Origin: Sorghum bicolor
Lineage: Eukaryota; Streptophyta; Magnoliopsida; Poales; Poaceae
Length of the DNA stretch: 64,000 bases
Assembly: GCF_000003195.3 (NCBI RefSeq)
Contig: NC_012876.2
Coordinates: 7,357,306 to 7,421,305 of the forward strand
Direction: 5' to 3'
Under the pieces are notes generated by a model. It had not been told where the DNA came from, searched no databases, and saw only the letters and a program-made list of their open reading frames with translations. The translations under genes were made by a program, and so were the position numbers. Shown piece by piece: positions 44,891-56,814 of this stretch. The first letter of the stretch is position 1. Each line of letters begins with the position of its first letter.

Positions 44891-44994
44891 TGTCACGCCC
44901 CGTGCATGACCTTGTCGGAAGCATGGAGGACAGCACTGCGTCCATCAGACAACACTGCAGCCCCAGAGCCTTGGGTGCTCGGGGCGCTAGGTTC
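44891..44994. other. Older unclassified sequence split by the Copia insertion (left part)
   Basis: GC-rich text beginning TGTCACGCCCCGTG continues after the Copia element at 51331-51524, where it ends GGGATGTAACA. The TG...CA ends would suit a small solo LTR, but the flanks (CTTTC and TGACC) are not duplications. It holds the left GGTTC target copy at 44990-44994. Confidence 0.3.
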
Positions 44995-45856
44995 TGTTGA
45001 ATATAATGGGCCTTTAGCCCATAATTATATTTAATGATTAATTAAAGAACCCATAATAAATGCTATAATGAAAACGGTTTAGTACTGTATTGATGATTGA
45101 CCATGTGTTAACTCAACTTAAATATGTGGCTTTTGTTAGCTCCTATGGAGAAGTTGAGGAAGGGAAAAAGGGTGCCACACGCGCGCGCGCCCCGCTGCCA
45201 CCGTCGAGCCGTGCCGTGCCGAGGCGTGGCGTGCGTGCGTTCTTGTATTGTTGCTAATTGATGGACTCGGTTTATGGCAATTAAATGTGATTAATTGTCA
45301 TCAATCAGACGTTTCCTCCTGGGGCCTATATATTCCATACGCGTGACACTCTTTCCTTACATGCGAGACACAATCAGTCCTCTCGCTTTCTATCGAGTTG
45401 CTCTCTGTTTGTTCCCGTCCTGAACCTCTGCGCGCACAGAGATCGGGAGAGCAGGCCTCCGGAACCCGACGTCCTACATCGAAGTGTCTTCCGCGACTGC
45501 TCACCGATGAGATCGTCTTCTTCCACTCCGGCGGATCGAGATCGACTACTGCGTTCGCGGGACTGCACTGCGAACATCTTCCTGCATCGACTGTGGTCCG
45601 CTACTTCACGCAACGCACTATATCGACTAGTGCGAATGGAGCCGCCGGTGCCTTCGGCACTGGTCCCTCCTCGGGGTACAATCCTAATCGATTGTCTTTT
45701 ATTTTCAGTATGTCTGTTGTAGTTGCAGTAGTTCTTGCAATGTTTATCTCTAAACTAGGTAGTGATAAAATTGCACACGTGCACATATATACCACCACAA
45801 TATTATGCGTAATTTTCTAGATTAAATCAAACATTAAAATGTCTAATTTTGTAACA
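44995..45856 (+). repeat. 5' LTR of the Copia element
   Basis: 862 bp, TGTTGAATAT to TTTGTAACA. TATA-like TATATATT at 45327-45334. Three segments present in the 3' LTR are missing, accounting for the 168-bp difference. Confidence 0.9.
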
Positions 45857-45897
45857 ATCCAAAATCTGATATTAGGCATTTTTGTGTTAGTGGTTTT

Positions 45898-48800
45898 GCT
45901 GCTGCGTTAAAACCGGATGCGTTTGATGGTTCAAACTATAAGCGGTGGCGCGCGAGAATGAAATTGTGGTTAACTGCTATGAGTTGCTACAACGCCGCGA
46001 AGGGGAAGCCGGAACAGTTTACTCCTGATGAGGAGCAAACGTTCATGGCAGCGGATAACCTCTTTAGAGGCGCCGTGATTAGTGCGCTCGATAAAAAGTA
46101 TGTTGACAACTATATCATTTGCACCACTGCTAAGGAATTATGGGATGCGTTTGAGGCCAAGTTCGGGGTTTCTGATGCTGGTAGCGAGCTGTACCTCATG
46201 GAGCAACTGTTTGATTACAAAATGGTGGATAACCGTTCTGTGATTGAACAAGCACATGAGATACAGGCACTAGCTAAGGAATTAGAACAATTCTCTTGTG
46301 TGTTGCCTGAAAAGTTTGTGGCCGGTGGTATAATCGCTAAGCTGCCACTTTCTTGGAAGGATTTTGCTACTTCTCTAAAACATCAGAGAAAAGAGTTTGG
46401 TCTTGCCGAACTCATGGGAACTCTTGATGTTGAGGAGAAGGCGTTGAGTCTTCTAGTGCCAATGTGGTGCAAAAGAAAAGGCAATTCGCATTCCGTAATA
46501 AAAAAAGAACAAGCAAGAGAACAAGCAAGGGACAAATCTGAAGCCAAAGCAAACTGCAACTTTTAAGAAGAAAAAGACAGATAGAGGCTGCTTTGTTTGC
46601 GGTAGCGATGACCACTGGGCAAGTGCTTGTCCACATCGCAAATTCAAACGAGAAGAGAAAAAGTCAGTGAATATGGTCATTACCGAGGCTGAAGGAGGAA
46701 CATCTTGGTATGGTAATTATTTATCTATTGTTCTTTCAGTCTGTCATTCATCTGAGTGGTGGATGGATACTGAGGCTAATTTTCATGTATGTGCTGACAT
46801 CTCTTTGTTTTCTTCTTATCAGGCCGGCGACACTGGAGTCTTACTGATGGGGAATGGCTCTCATGCGCGTGTTCTTGGTGTTGGTACGGTCATTGTGAAG
46901 TTCACTTCGGGAAAGACGGTGCTGACGAAGAACGTGCAGCATGTCCCCTCCATAAAAAAAAATCTAGTTAGCGGCTCACAGCTTTACAGAGATGGCTACA
47001 ATATAGTCTTTGAGGCCAATAAAATTATACTTTCAAAGTTTGGAACTTTTATTGGTAAAGGTTATGATTGCGGAGGCTTGTTCCGCTTATCTATGCATGA
47101 TGTGTGTAATAAAATCGTGAACCATACTATTATTTCGAATGAGTTTGGCATTCGCGATTTTGTCTTGTTAATTATGGTTGTTTAACGCGGCTAGCAAATA
47201 TGAATTTAATCCCGAAATTTAATTTAGTCAAAGGTTCTAAGTGCCATGTATGTGTGCAATCTAAGCAACCTCGCAAGCCTCACAAGGCTGCGGAGGCGAG
47301 GAACTTGGCACCATTAGAATTAATCCATTCCGATCTATGCGAGATGAATGGTGAGTTGACTAAAGGTGGTAAACGATACTTCATTACATTTATAGACGAT
47401 TGTACTAGATTTTGTCATGTGTACTTGCTTAAAACAAAGGATGAAGCATTACAATATTTTAAAGCCTATAAAGCTGAAGTAGAAAATCAACTTGAGAGGA
47501 AAATTAAACGCTTAAGGTCCGATCGTGGTGGAGAATATTTTTCAAGTGATTTTTCTGATTTCTGCGTAGAACATGGAATTATTCATGAGAGGACACCGCC
47601 ATACTCACCACAGTCCAATGGGATTGCTGAAAGAAAGAATCGTACTCTAACTGAGATGGTTAACGCCATGTTAGAGACTTCGGGACTATCTAAAGAATGG
47701 TGGGGTGAGGCGATATTGACAGCATGTTATGCCCTGAATAGAGTTCCTACAAAGAATAAAGAAATCACACCATTTGAGGAATGGGAAAATAAAATAATAA
47801 ATGTCTCCTATTTGCGTACTTGGGGTTGTTTCGCTAAAGTGAATGTGCCAATAAACAAGAAACGCAAACTCGGACCTAAGACAGTTGATTGTATTATCCT
47901 TGGTTATGCTACTCACAGCGTAGGGTATAGATTTTTAATTATAAATTCTGGAGTACCAGATATGCATGTTGGTACTATAATAGAATCAAGAGATGCAACA
48001 TTCTTTGAAACTGAGTTTCCTATGAAAAGTACACCTAATATTTCTAGTCATGAGTCTATAAATTACCATGAGCAATTTATTCCGATAGAACAATCTGAGG
48101 AACCTCATGTTCACTATCCTGAGGAGGATGATAATGTAGTCACTCGAACGAGCAAAAGACAAAAAAAAAGTGAAGTCTTTTGGAGATGACTATATTGTGT
48201 ACCTCGTGGATGATACCCCAACAACCATTAAAGAGGCACTTTCCTCTCCTGATGCTAACTTGTGGAAGGAAGCAATAAGGACTAAGATGGATTCAATAAT
48301 GTCTAATGGAACTTGGGAAGTGGTTGAACGGCCTTATGGGTGTAAACCTATAGGGTGTAAATGGGTGTTCAAGAAAAAGCTTAGGCCTGATGGTACAATT
48401 GAGAGGTACAAGGCTAGGCTTGTGGCTAAGGGTTATACCCAAAGAGAAGTGGAATATTTCTTTGATACTTATTCACCTGTTGCCCGTTTGACCACAATTC
48501 GAGTGTTACTATCTTTGGCTGCCTCTCATGGTCTTCTCATTCATCAGATGGATGTGAAGACAGCTTTCCTAATTGGAGAGTTGGAGGAAGAGATCTATAT
48601 GGATCAGCCTGATGGATTTGTAACAAGTGGTCAACAGGGCAAGGTGTGTAAGTTATTAAAATCCCTATATGGCCTAAAACAAGCTCCAAAATAATGGCAT
48701 GAGAAGTTTGACAGAACTTTAACTTCTGTCGGCTTTGCTGTTAATGAAGCTGACAAATGTATGTACTATAGGTTTGGTGGGGGTGAAGGTGTGATCCTTT

Positions 48801-49756
48801 GTCTGTACGTGGATGACATACTGATCCTTGGGACAAGCCTTGATGTGATCAAGGAAGTTAAAGACTTTTTGTCTAATAACTTTGAGATGAAAGATTTGGG
48901 AGAAGCTGATGTTATTCTAAACATTAAGCTTTCAAGAGAAGGTAATGGTGGGATTACACTTGTGCAATCCCACTATGTGGAAAAGATTTTAAGTCGCTTT
49001 GGGTATAGTGACTGTCAATCTGCTCCTACGCCTTATGATCCTAGTGTGCTATTGAGGAAAAATCAAAGAATAGCAAGGGATCAACTAAGATTCTCCCAAA
49101 TTATAGGCTCATTGATGTACCTTGCAAGTGCCACGAGGCCTGATATCTCGTTTGCAGTGAGCAAACTTAGTCGGTTTGTGTCAAATCCGGGAGATATTCA
49201 TTGGCAAGCTCTTGAGAGAGTGATGCGCTATCTGAAATGTACTGTGAGCTATGGCATTCACTATACCGGATACCCAAAGGTATTAGAGGGCTATTGTGAT
49301 GCAAATTGGATATCTGATGTTGATGTTAAAGGCCACAAGTGGATATGTGTTTTTGCTTGGAGGTGGCGCTGTTTCATGGAAGTCTTGCGAGCAGACTATC
49401 TTAACGAAGTCAACCATGGAAGCAGAACTCACAGCATTAGACACCGCCGGCACTGAGGCCGAGTGGCTTCACGAACTCCTGATGGATCTACCGGTGGTTG
49501 AAAAAACTGTGACGGCTATTTCCATGAACTGTGACAATCAAACGGTGATCACAAAAGTCAACTGTTCTAAGGACAACATGAAGTCTACTAGGCATGCCAA
49601 ACGGCGTTTGAAGACTGTCAGAAAATTGAGAAACTCCGGAGTTATAGCATTGGACTATGTCCATACATTTAAGAATCTGGCAGATCAATTCACAAAGGGA
49701 CTATCCCGTAATGTGATAGATAGTGCATCGAGTGAGATGGGTTTGAGACCCACGTG
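45898..49756 (+). pseudogene. Copia gag-pol remnant
   Basis: Gag (UBN2-type, from ALKPDAFDGSNY through MEQLFDYKM) runs to about 46540. A frameshift precedes the zinc knuckle CFVCGSDDHWASAC (about 46593). The protease reads DTEAN where DTGA or DSGA is expected, a likely G-to-A loss of the active-site glycine (about 46773). Another break at 47183 precedes the integrase (47200-47800; C-x2-C near 47240, then D, D, E with RSDRGGEYF and NGIAERKNRT). A frameshift lies near 48170. The reverse transcriptase carries a TAA at 48692 (CAA expected) and YVDD near 48812. A one-base insertion near 49330 shifts into RNase H ([14 protein letters not shown] to LADQFTKGL). At least five lesions, so it cannot be autonomous. 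Confidence 0.92.
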
Positions 49757-50300
49757 AGGTCTACCATGGTGGCAACCTATTCTATAGGATCGGAGATCCC
49801 GTGAAGTAGAATGGTGAAACAAGCCAGAAGTAGATTGTGAGGAAAGACCCTTTACTTAACTGATCTCAATTGCACTTCTTTCCTAAGTCTGTAAGGAAGG
49901 CTGGTTATATACCTTAATGTATTCCAAAGCGGCTTGTGAAGCGATAGATGTTGTCCTACAGAACATCTTTAAGGAATACACCTATATGAGTTTGACTGTT
50001 AGTCACAGTCTATGAGATTTGGGTGATCTCTAGATACTCATGAATGGGCTAGAAGTATGACTTATATGCTTCAACTAGAGGGGATGTTCATGCAACCCTG
50101 TATCAGTTATGAATTTAGATGAAGCTTATATCACAGAAAACTTGCAATTCAAGGCATAGTCCATTGTTCAAGTTGTGACTAAGTGTAGTCTGTACTCTAA
50201 GTGGAAGTTCAACTTAACAGTCTCCACTGAAACGACTGCTATATGAAACGATATGGAAATTCGAGAGCTTTTCTTATGTGCCCTAGAAATAGGTGGGGAT
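49757..50300. other. Copia 3' internal non-coding region
   Basis: 544 bp between the pol stop and the 3' LTR, ending in the polypurine tract. No ORF or known domain is readable. Confidence 0.6.
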
Positions 50301-51330
50301 TGTTGAATATAATGGGCCTTTAGCCCATAATTATATTTGATGATTAATTCAAGTGCCCATAATAAATGCTATAATGAAAACGGTTTAGTACCGTATTGAT
50401 GATTGACCATATGTTAACTCAACTTAAATAGGTGGCCTTTGTTAGCTCCTATGGAGAAGTTGAGGAAGGGAAAAAGGGTGCCACACGCGCGCGCGCCGCC
50501 GCCGCCGAGCCGTGGCGTGGCGTGGCGTGCGTGCGTGCGTGCGTGCTTGTCTTGTCTTATCGAGATGACACACGAGGACCAGACGTGACATGGCACACAC
50601 GTGGTGAATAAGGAAAGGGAGGAAAACAAGATCTTACCGTTGTGTAATTAATGGCAATTAATTGCTAATTGATTGACTCGGTTTATGGCAATTAAATGTG
50701 ATTAATTGTCATCAATCAGACGTTTCCACCTGGGGCCTATATATTCCATACGTGTGACACTCTTTCCTTACCTGCAGGACACAATCAGTCCTCTCTCTTC
50801 CGGTCGAGTTGCTCTCTGTTCGTCCCCGTCCCGAACCTCTGCGCGCACAGAGATCGGGAGAGCAGGCCTCCGAAACACGACTTCCTACATCGACACACCT
50901 GCTCGGGTGTGCAGGCAATCAGATTTTTGGGGAGCGTCTTCCACGACTGCTCACCGACGAGATCATCTTCTTCCACTCCGGTGGATCGAGATCGACTACT
51001 GCGTCTTCGTCTTTTTCCTGGTGGACGTTCGCGGGACTGCACTGCGAACATCTTCCTGCATCGACTGTGGTCCGCTACTTCACGCAACGCACTATGTCGA
51101 CTAGTGCGAATGGAGCCGCCGGTGCCTTCGGCACTGGTCCCTCCTCGGGGTACAATCCTAATCGATTGACTTTTATTTTCAGTATGTCTGTTGTAGTTGC
51201 AGTAGTTCTTGCAATGTTTATCTCTAAACTGAGTAGTGATAAAATTGCACACGTGCACATATATACCACCACAATATTATGCGTAATTTTTTAGATTAAA
51301 TCAAACATTAAAATGTCTAATTTTCTAACA
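50301..51330 (+). repeat. 3' LTR of the Copia element
   Basis: 1030 bp. It keeps three segments the 5' LTR lacks (about 50545-50655, 50890-50930, 51005-51028). TATA-like box at 50738-50745. Confidence 0.9.
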
Positions 51331-51335
51331 GGTTC

Positions 51336-51732
51336 TAGCCTAGATGGCCTGTGCTGGAGACCGGGGCCAGGGGATCGGGCCGAGCATCCCATTGATCAGG
51401 AGCCCCGAGCAGAGGCGGTGAGCATACTAGGGCTCTGCCCTATCGTTGGCCAGAAGGTATACTTGAGGGGTGTAGCCCCTGAGTCCGCGAGCGATTCTAG
51501 CTAGAGGGGATCAGGGATGTAACATGACCCTATGTTAGGATCTAGTGAAACTTCAAGGTCAACACAGCCGATTAACCAATGCCAGATCAAAATCTGGAAG
51601 TAAAAGCTGGTTCCAAACCGGCAGTGATCCCTAGTTATGGCCTTATGGGTAGCCAGAAGCCAAATGCTTGATCGATCCCAAAAAAAAAAGTCACTATCAG
51701 GTGCAGCCGGACGTCAATGAAGGGCCAGTGTT
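51336..51732. other. Split older sequence and start of GLP-C upstream region
   Basis: 51336-51524 continues the GC-rich sequence broken by the Copia element. From about 51600, phrases shared with the GLP-A upstream region begin (CCGGCAGTGAT, CCAAATGCTTGATCGATCC, AAAAAAGTC, GTGCAGCCGGACGT). No gene. Confidence 0.5.
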
Positions 51733-52006
51733 CAGGGATGAAAACGGTACGGTTATTTTCCGACCGTATTCGAGACCGAATTCGTTTAGAGGAGTTCAGA
51801 TCTATCCGTATTCGAGTCGGAATATTCAACATCCAATACTGTATCCGTATCCGAATACTTAAATCGTATATTTATAATGTCGACATCTAATCCTATCTTA
51901 TGACATGGTTGACATTATCCGTATTCGAATCCGAATCCGACCAAAAATATGAAAACAAATATGATATTGGTGATATCTGTCCGTATCTGGTCCGTTTTCA
52001 TCCCTA
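51733..52006. mobile_element. Ds-like (Ac/Ds, hAT) MITE
   Basis: The 274-bp element starts CAGGGATGAAAACGG and ends CCGTTTTCATCCCTA, matching the 11-bp Ac/Ds termini, including the characteristic mismatch of the outermost base. It is flanked by CCAGTGTT and CCAGTATC, an 8-bp duplication with two changes. AAACGG, the core bound by Ac transposase, occurs at both ends, and ATTCGAATCCGAA-type inverted motifs fill the interior. There is no coding capacity. It sits about 1.5 kb upstream of the GLP-C TATA box. Confidence 0.8.
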
Positions 52007-52250
52007 CCAGTATCATATCAAAAAGTCTGGGATCTGGTGAAAAGAAAAAATATATTTTCCTAATGCTGTGGCAATAGCAGGCTGCAGCATTATGGGATGA
52101 CCGTGTGGTGGAGCACAAAGAACAGATGATGGTTTGGTCTTGTACCGATAGATACTTCACCTCTAGATTAACTCAAAGGTAAAACGTGCTGTAGCTACCC
52201 TGTTAGGCTTTTACCAAGTTCGTCCCTGCCTTGGTACGGAAGCATTCCAG

Positions 52251-52913
52251 TTGACCAAGTAAACATTGGAAACATGAGTTGACTCTTTCTGCTGTATAGT
52301 GGTCGCGAATGACGAGATGGAGATTATATATTAAATAGTTATATGATCAAGGTGAAGATACTATATATACATGTGTTATAGACAGGCTTCCCCACTGTTG
52401 ACTCTTTCTACCTTTTATTAGCGAGGAGTTGACTCTTTCTATACATATGTTAGCACAACCATCGACGGACCTTTTGAAGCATTTCTCTTGTATACGCAAC
52501 TATCACAGTCAGAACCAATGGTGATGAAATGCAAGAAAATAAGCATGTTAGACCATAAGCTAGTAAAATATCAACCAACAAAAGATTGACAGGGAAAAAA
52601 GTAGTTTTATTTTATATAAGTTCTGGTTTAAATCATGCCCGCTAAGCAATCCATATACTTCACGTATTAGTGTAAAGCTACTAAGAAGCAATCAGTGCTT
52701 GACCTAGTAAAGCGTGTACCACAGTTCTCACAAGCAAAAAAAAAGGTGACCACCAAACAAACAATGGAAACATTAATCGTCTTGAATGACGAAATATATG
52801 GAGATTGTTGGATAGTTATAATGATATGAAGTGGAAAAAGTAATAAAGATTTTATATGACGGTCATATACTTTCGCATTGTAGACTATTTCTATATTTCT
52901 TTGTGAGTTGACT
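52251..52913 (+). promoter_or_regulatory. W-box array upstream of GLP-C
   Basis: Five TTGACC/T cores occur at 52251, 52279, 52398, 52429 and 52908. Four sit in a repeated phrase GAGTTGACTCTTTCT or a close variant, so local duplication built the array. WRKY factors bind this core. Clustered W-boxes mediate pathogen induction in barley GER4 promoters (Himmelbach and colleagues). GLP-A has only two in the matching region. Confidence 0.6.
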
Positions 52914-53489
52914 GTTTCCATACTTACGTTAGCACAAGCAAAGATTGTCTGATGAACCATTTTTCTTGTTTACGCAGCTATCACTGTCCACCATCAGCAA
53001 CGCACTCATACCAATGTCTTTTCATGCATCTGATGCTCAAATGGATGTCCAAATTATCGGTTTTATCCAAATTCGAATCCACTAACCGATCTCCTCCATT
53101 TTGCGGTTTACTTCCAAAGGTTTTAAAATTTCAATCAATTTATGTGACCACTAGAAATCTTGATTTTGTGGTTTTCTTCCAATTTGTAAAATTGATATTT
53201 AAAACGATGATAGTATGCTTGAACCCAGACACCTAGAAACACAAAAAGAAAACAAAGAGTACACTTTGGTAATATATATATGCTGTGCTGCAACTGCAAG
53301 CAAAGAGACCATGCACGCTGATTTTGTTAGTCGTATGGTGCGTGTGAAAATATTATTAAAAGTAGGGTAGGTTTGGAAAGTCGATATCACTGCCAAGACT
53401 GTTTCTTCGATCAGTTCTCCTGATAGGTTCAACTTATAACTTTTTCAGCCATTAACACGTACACGTTGCCACATGAGCATGCGGCAGGC

Positions 53490-53497
53490 TATATAAC
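53490..53497 (+). promoter_or_regulatory. TATA box of GLP-C
   Basis: TATATAAC, 117-124 bp before the start codon, after a diverged form of the shared proximal block (ACACGTTGCCACATGAGCATGCGG). It has the weakest match to the cluster consensus. Confidence 0.65.
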
Positions 53498-53613
53498 CTC
53501 TCCATCCCCATGGCGAAGGCATCAACAAGACAGACACAAACACCACAAGCTAAGAAGCTCCATAGCTGAATTCAGAGACTGCAAACACGTACAAAAAGCG
53601 TGTGCAAAACCAA

Positions 53614-54462
53614 ATGGCTGCCTCCAGCTACTTCATTCTCGTTTCTTTTGTAGCATTTGTCATTTCACAGGCCACTGCCTCTGACCCTAGCCCCCTCCAA
53701 GACTTTTGTGTTGCCGACAAACATTCTCCAGGTATGCATACTCTCGCTTTAACTCAAGCTGTTTTCTTATACTAAATCTCTAATCAAATAAGAATCATTT
53801 GTTCAAACAAACATCTACATACAACAAGCATTTCTAGGTATGGCCTAATGACATGTTCTTCATCTAACTATTTGCCTTTGTCTATGCATACAGTGAAGGT
53901 GAATGGATTTGTTTGCAAGGACCCAATGGCTGTGAACGCAGATGACTTCTTCAAGGCAGCAAAACTTGACCAGCCTAGAGACACCATGAAGAGCAAGGTC
54001 GGATCTAACGTTACTTTGATCAATGTCATGCAGTTGCCTGGACTCAACACCCTTGGCATCTCGATGGCTCGCATTGACTATGCACCATTAGGTCAGAATC
54101 CTCCACACACACATCCTCGTGCCACAGAGATTCTCACCGTGCTTGAGGGTACACTCTATGTTGGATTTGTCACCTCCAACACAGACAACGGTAACAAGCT
54201 ATTCACCAAGGTTCTCAACAAGGGTGACGTGTTTGTGTTCCCCCAAGGGCTCATACACTTCCAATTCAACCCAGTCCATGACAAGCCAGCTGTCGCGATC
54301 GCTGCACTAAGCAGCCAGAACCCTGGGGCTATTACTATTGCCAACGCGGTCTTTGGATCAAAACCGCCCATCTCAGATGATGTCTTGGCCAAGGCTTTCC
54401 AGGTGCAAAAGGGAACAATTGATTGGCTCCAAGCTCAGTTTTGGGAGAACAACCACAACTAA
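53614..54462 (+). CDS. Germin-like protein GLP-C (GER4/OsGLP8 type)
   Basis: Exons 53614-53731 and 53894-54462; 162-bp GT-AG intron; 228 codons. The signal peptide is the most diverged of the four ([10 protein letters not shown] start, Thr21). The mature part has Cys32/Cys47, Asn78, metal ligands His111, His113, Glu118, His161 and the NKGD turn. Distinctive residues are Lys36, Lys63, Gln66 and Met97. The first 224 bases of exon 2 differ from GLP-A at roughly one base in ten. The next 245 bases (54118-54362) differ at one position only, pointing to gene conversion. Expected product: a secreted Mn-binding cupin of the cell wall. Confidence 0.95.
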
Positions 54463-55036
54463 GTAAATTGGGAGTCACTTCATTGTATGAAGATAGGTTT
54501 ATATATGTATTTTGCATTACTCCCGTGTGTATTCAATTATGACATGCTAAGACAATATGGTAGAATAATTAAATGGGAAGTGTATGTAACCAATCACTAT
54601 TTTTGTGTTTCTCCTACAAGCTATATCACCATGTTCTAGTTGAATATTTGAACTGAAGTACGTGAGGATCCTACATAATTTATTGGATATTGTTTGTATA
54701 TGATATGCCGTTACATATATCAACAATATTTCTTGACATTAATTTGGAGATGAATATTGCATGGAGCCTTTCCAAATTACTAGGCTAAACTGAACTATCA
54801 ACCGGTAGATCGGCTAAGACTAAATTAATCGACCCAGTAGGCCTTGGACTCCAGTCTCCTTGGAGCCAACGACCAGTGTGTTCCACTAGCTAGATTCATA
54901 TAGTAACGGAGATCAAGTACCATACGTGGCCACATCCAATTCCAACAATGTAATGACTAGTAAAATTCACTTTACAAATTCAACACAAAAGTTCACACAC
55001 ATGAGAAGCAAATTGGGAGCTAGCGATTAGGAGCTT
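54463..55036. other. GLP-C 3' region and unit spacer
   Basis: Collinear with the sequence after GLP-A, but without the 541-bp insertion: its empty site CATAATTTATTGGATA lies near 54672. It runs into the second copy of the long duplication with no visible junction signal. A canonical AATAAA is not evident; AATAAT at 54564 is the nearest. No gene. Confidence 0.6.
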
Positions 55037-55444
55037 GAGATAAGTTTGTAATCACGAGGCAACATTCAGGAAATTTCACTTCAGATATGGGAGCTAGCAA
55101 GATTGCACTAATGCATTGCAGTAACTAGATGGTAGCTACGACCAACATTCAGGAAATTTCACTGTCCGACAAATCGAGATGGATGAACATGCAGTAACCG
55201 GGTAGCTAACAAATTACCTCCTGAAAGAAGTCTTACATTTAGAAACTGGTACCTTGTTGTCTATTGAACAAATTAATAATTCAGAATATTTGTTGTGTCC
55301 GAACTGAGAGTAAAAGGAGCTAGTGCTTCGATGGGAAGACTGAAAGTGTCATGGAAAGGATGAACTGCGCCTTCCTTTCAGAAGAAAGAAAGAACAGAAC
55401 AGAACATAAATATTCATCGAAAATATGGTGTCCTTTAATTAGTA

Positions 55445-55553
55445 TTCCCTCCGTCCCAAATTACAAGTCCCTTGACTTTTTATTGCAACCATTTTGGTAT
55501 GTATCCAGATATAATAATATGTCCAAAAAAAGTCAAAGCGACGTCGCCTTTAG
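55445..55553. mobile_element. Stowaway-like MITE remnant (copy 2)
   Basis: Same insertion and TA borders as at 409-517. One difference (CCCTTGACT for CGCTTGACT) is visible. Confidence 0.7.
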
Positions 55554-56814
55554 TATGCTTTTAGCAACAGAGAAAGACAAATGAAAGTTCATATCCTTGT
55601 TCAGAAGATAATTTATCACTGATGTTGATGCAAACTTGCTGACATCCTCAAAAGCAACAAACAATCCCATGAAAATTAAAATTGTTTTGCAGTTCCAACA
55701 ATGGGGCTGCTGCAGTGCTAGCTGCTGACTGGCGGGCTACCTATTGGCCCTCTAGTGCTGAATGGCAAGTTGCCTGCTGGTCCCTTTTGATTCTGTTCCA
55801 TCATCAACAAGGTAGACCGGAAGCTAACCATGATTTCGCCCGGCTTTCCTCTGCACAGCCGCATGGAGAGTTGGAGATTGGCTGCTGCAACCTCTCTCTT
55901 GCATAAGCGATGCCCTCAATGACATGTGACATTCTTGGGCGAGAAGTTGATCAATAGACTATATATGAGTCCTTGCGAACCCTAGGCAACGCCAGCGCCT
56001 TTATCAAGGCCCGCCAACAGAGTAGATCCCTCTTTGCTATCTCAATGATGCTGCTCAGATATTTGCTAGCTTCCTTGTCAAGCAATTCTGTAATACCTGA
56101 TTTTAAGGACAAAATCATATATACACTATATATGAGTCTTAAAGGTCAAATCTCACATATAGCTATAAATAAGAGTAATATCAATAGACAATGCATAAAT
56201 CATATAACGTACTTAGTAAATCAGTGATAACCTTAGGCAGCAAAAACAACGGAAGATAAATCCAGACTTCGGGTATCAACTCATGATCACAAGCCTAAAG
56301 CTTCTCCTGAGGTGTGGGGGAAATAGCAAGAGTGAGTCCCTGTCGAACTCCACAAATATAGCAATAAGGTAGTAGCAGATCCCACAAACTCATGATCAAT
56401 GTGATATAAATAATGTAGAGCATAAAACAATAAACATTGAGCATAATAACATAATAAGAATCATCATCTTTAATGTAAGAGTCCCCAAGGCCGCTCATGA
56501 CCATGAGCATAGCTAGTATACTAGTTTATTAAACACTCTGCAGAGGTTGTACATCTTTATCCATGAGTAATGATTTACCCTTTCACCCGAGGTCGCGAGT
56601 CTCTTAACCCCCTTCCTAGGGTGGTCGGCAGGATTCACTATGAAACCTTTTAAAAGTTCATCTGACAAGTTAGGGCCGCATGTTCCCAATCAGTGCGCAC
56701 ATATAGAACCACCTTCCAAATGGCACAATGATGTGCAGCCTATACACATAAGGACAGAGGCCGCACTATACCCAAAATGCAAGCCCCTCGAGTGCCCTTA
56801 CGAGTAACCTCTAA

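Larger units (their letters stand above)
44995..51330 (+). mobile_element. Decayed Copia LTR retrotransposon
   Basis: LTRs at 44995-45856 and 50301-51330 in direct orientation, perfect 5-bp duplications GGTTC (44990-44994, 51331-51335), and a polypurine tract AGGTGGGGAT (50291-50300). The internal order gag, protease, integrase, reverse transcriptase, RNase H is the Copia order. Frameshifts and stops abolish coding. Unlike the gypsy elements in this window it stands alone, with no nested insert. Lineage within Copia was not assigned. Confidence 0.93.

Noticed and set aside
45857..45880. Primer-binding site of the Copia element
   Set aside because: The bases after the 5' LTR contain CTGATATTAGG but not a convincing TGGTATCAGAGC match. 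The site may be mutated.
44891..51524. Small solo LTR split by the Copia element
   Set aside because: TG...CA-like ends exist, but the flanking five bases do not match and no family relative is present in the window.
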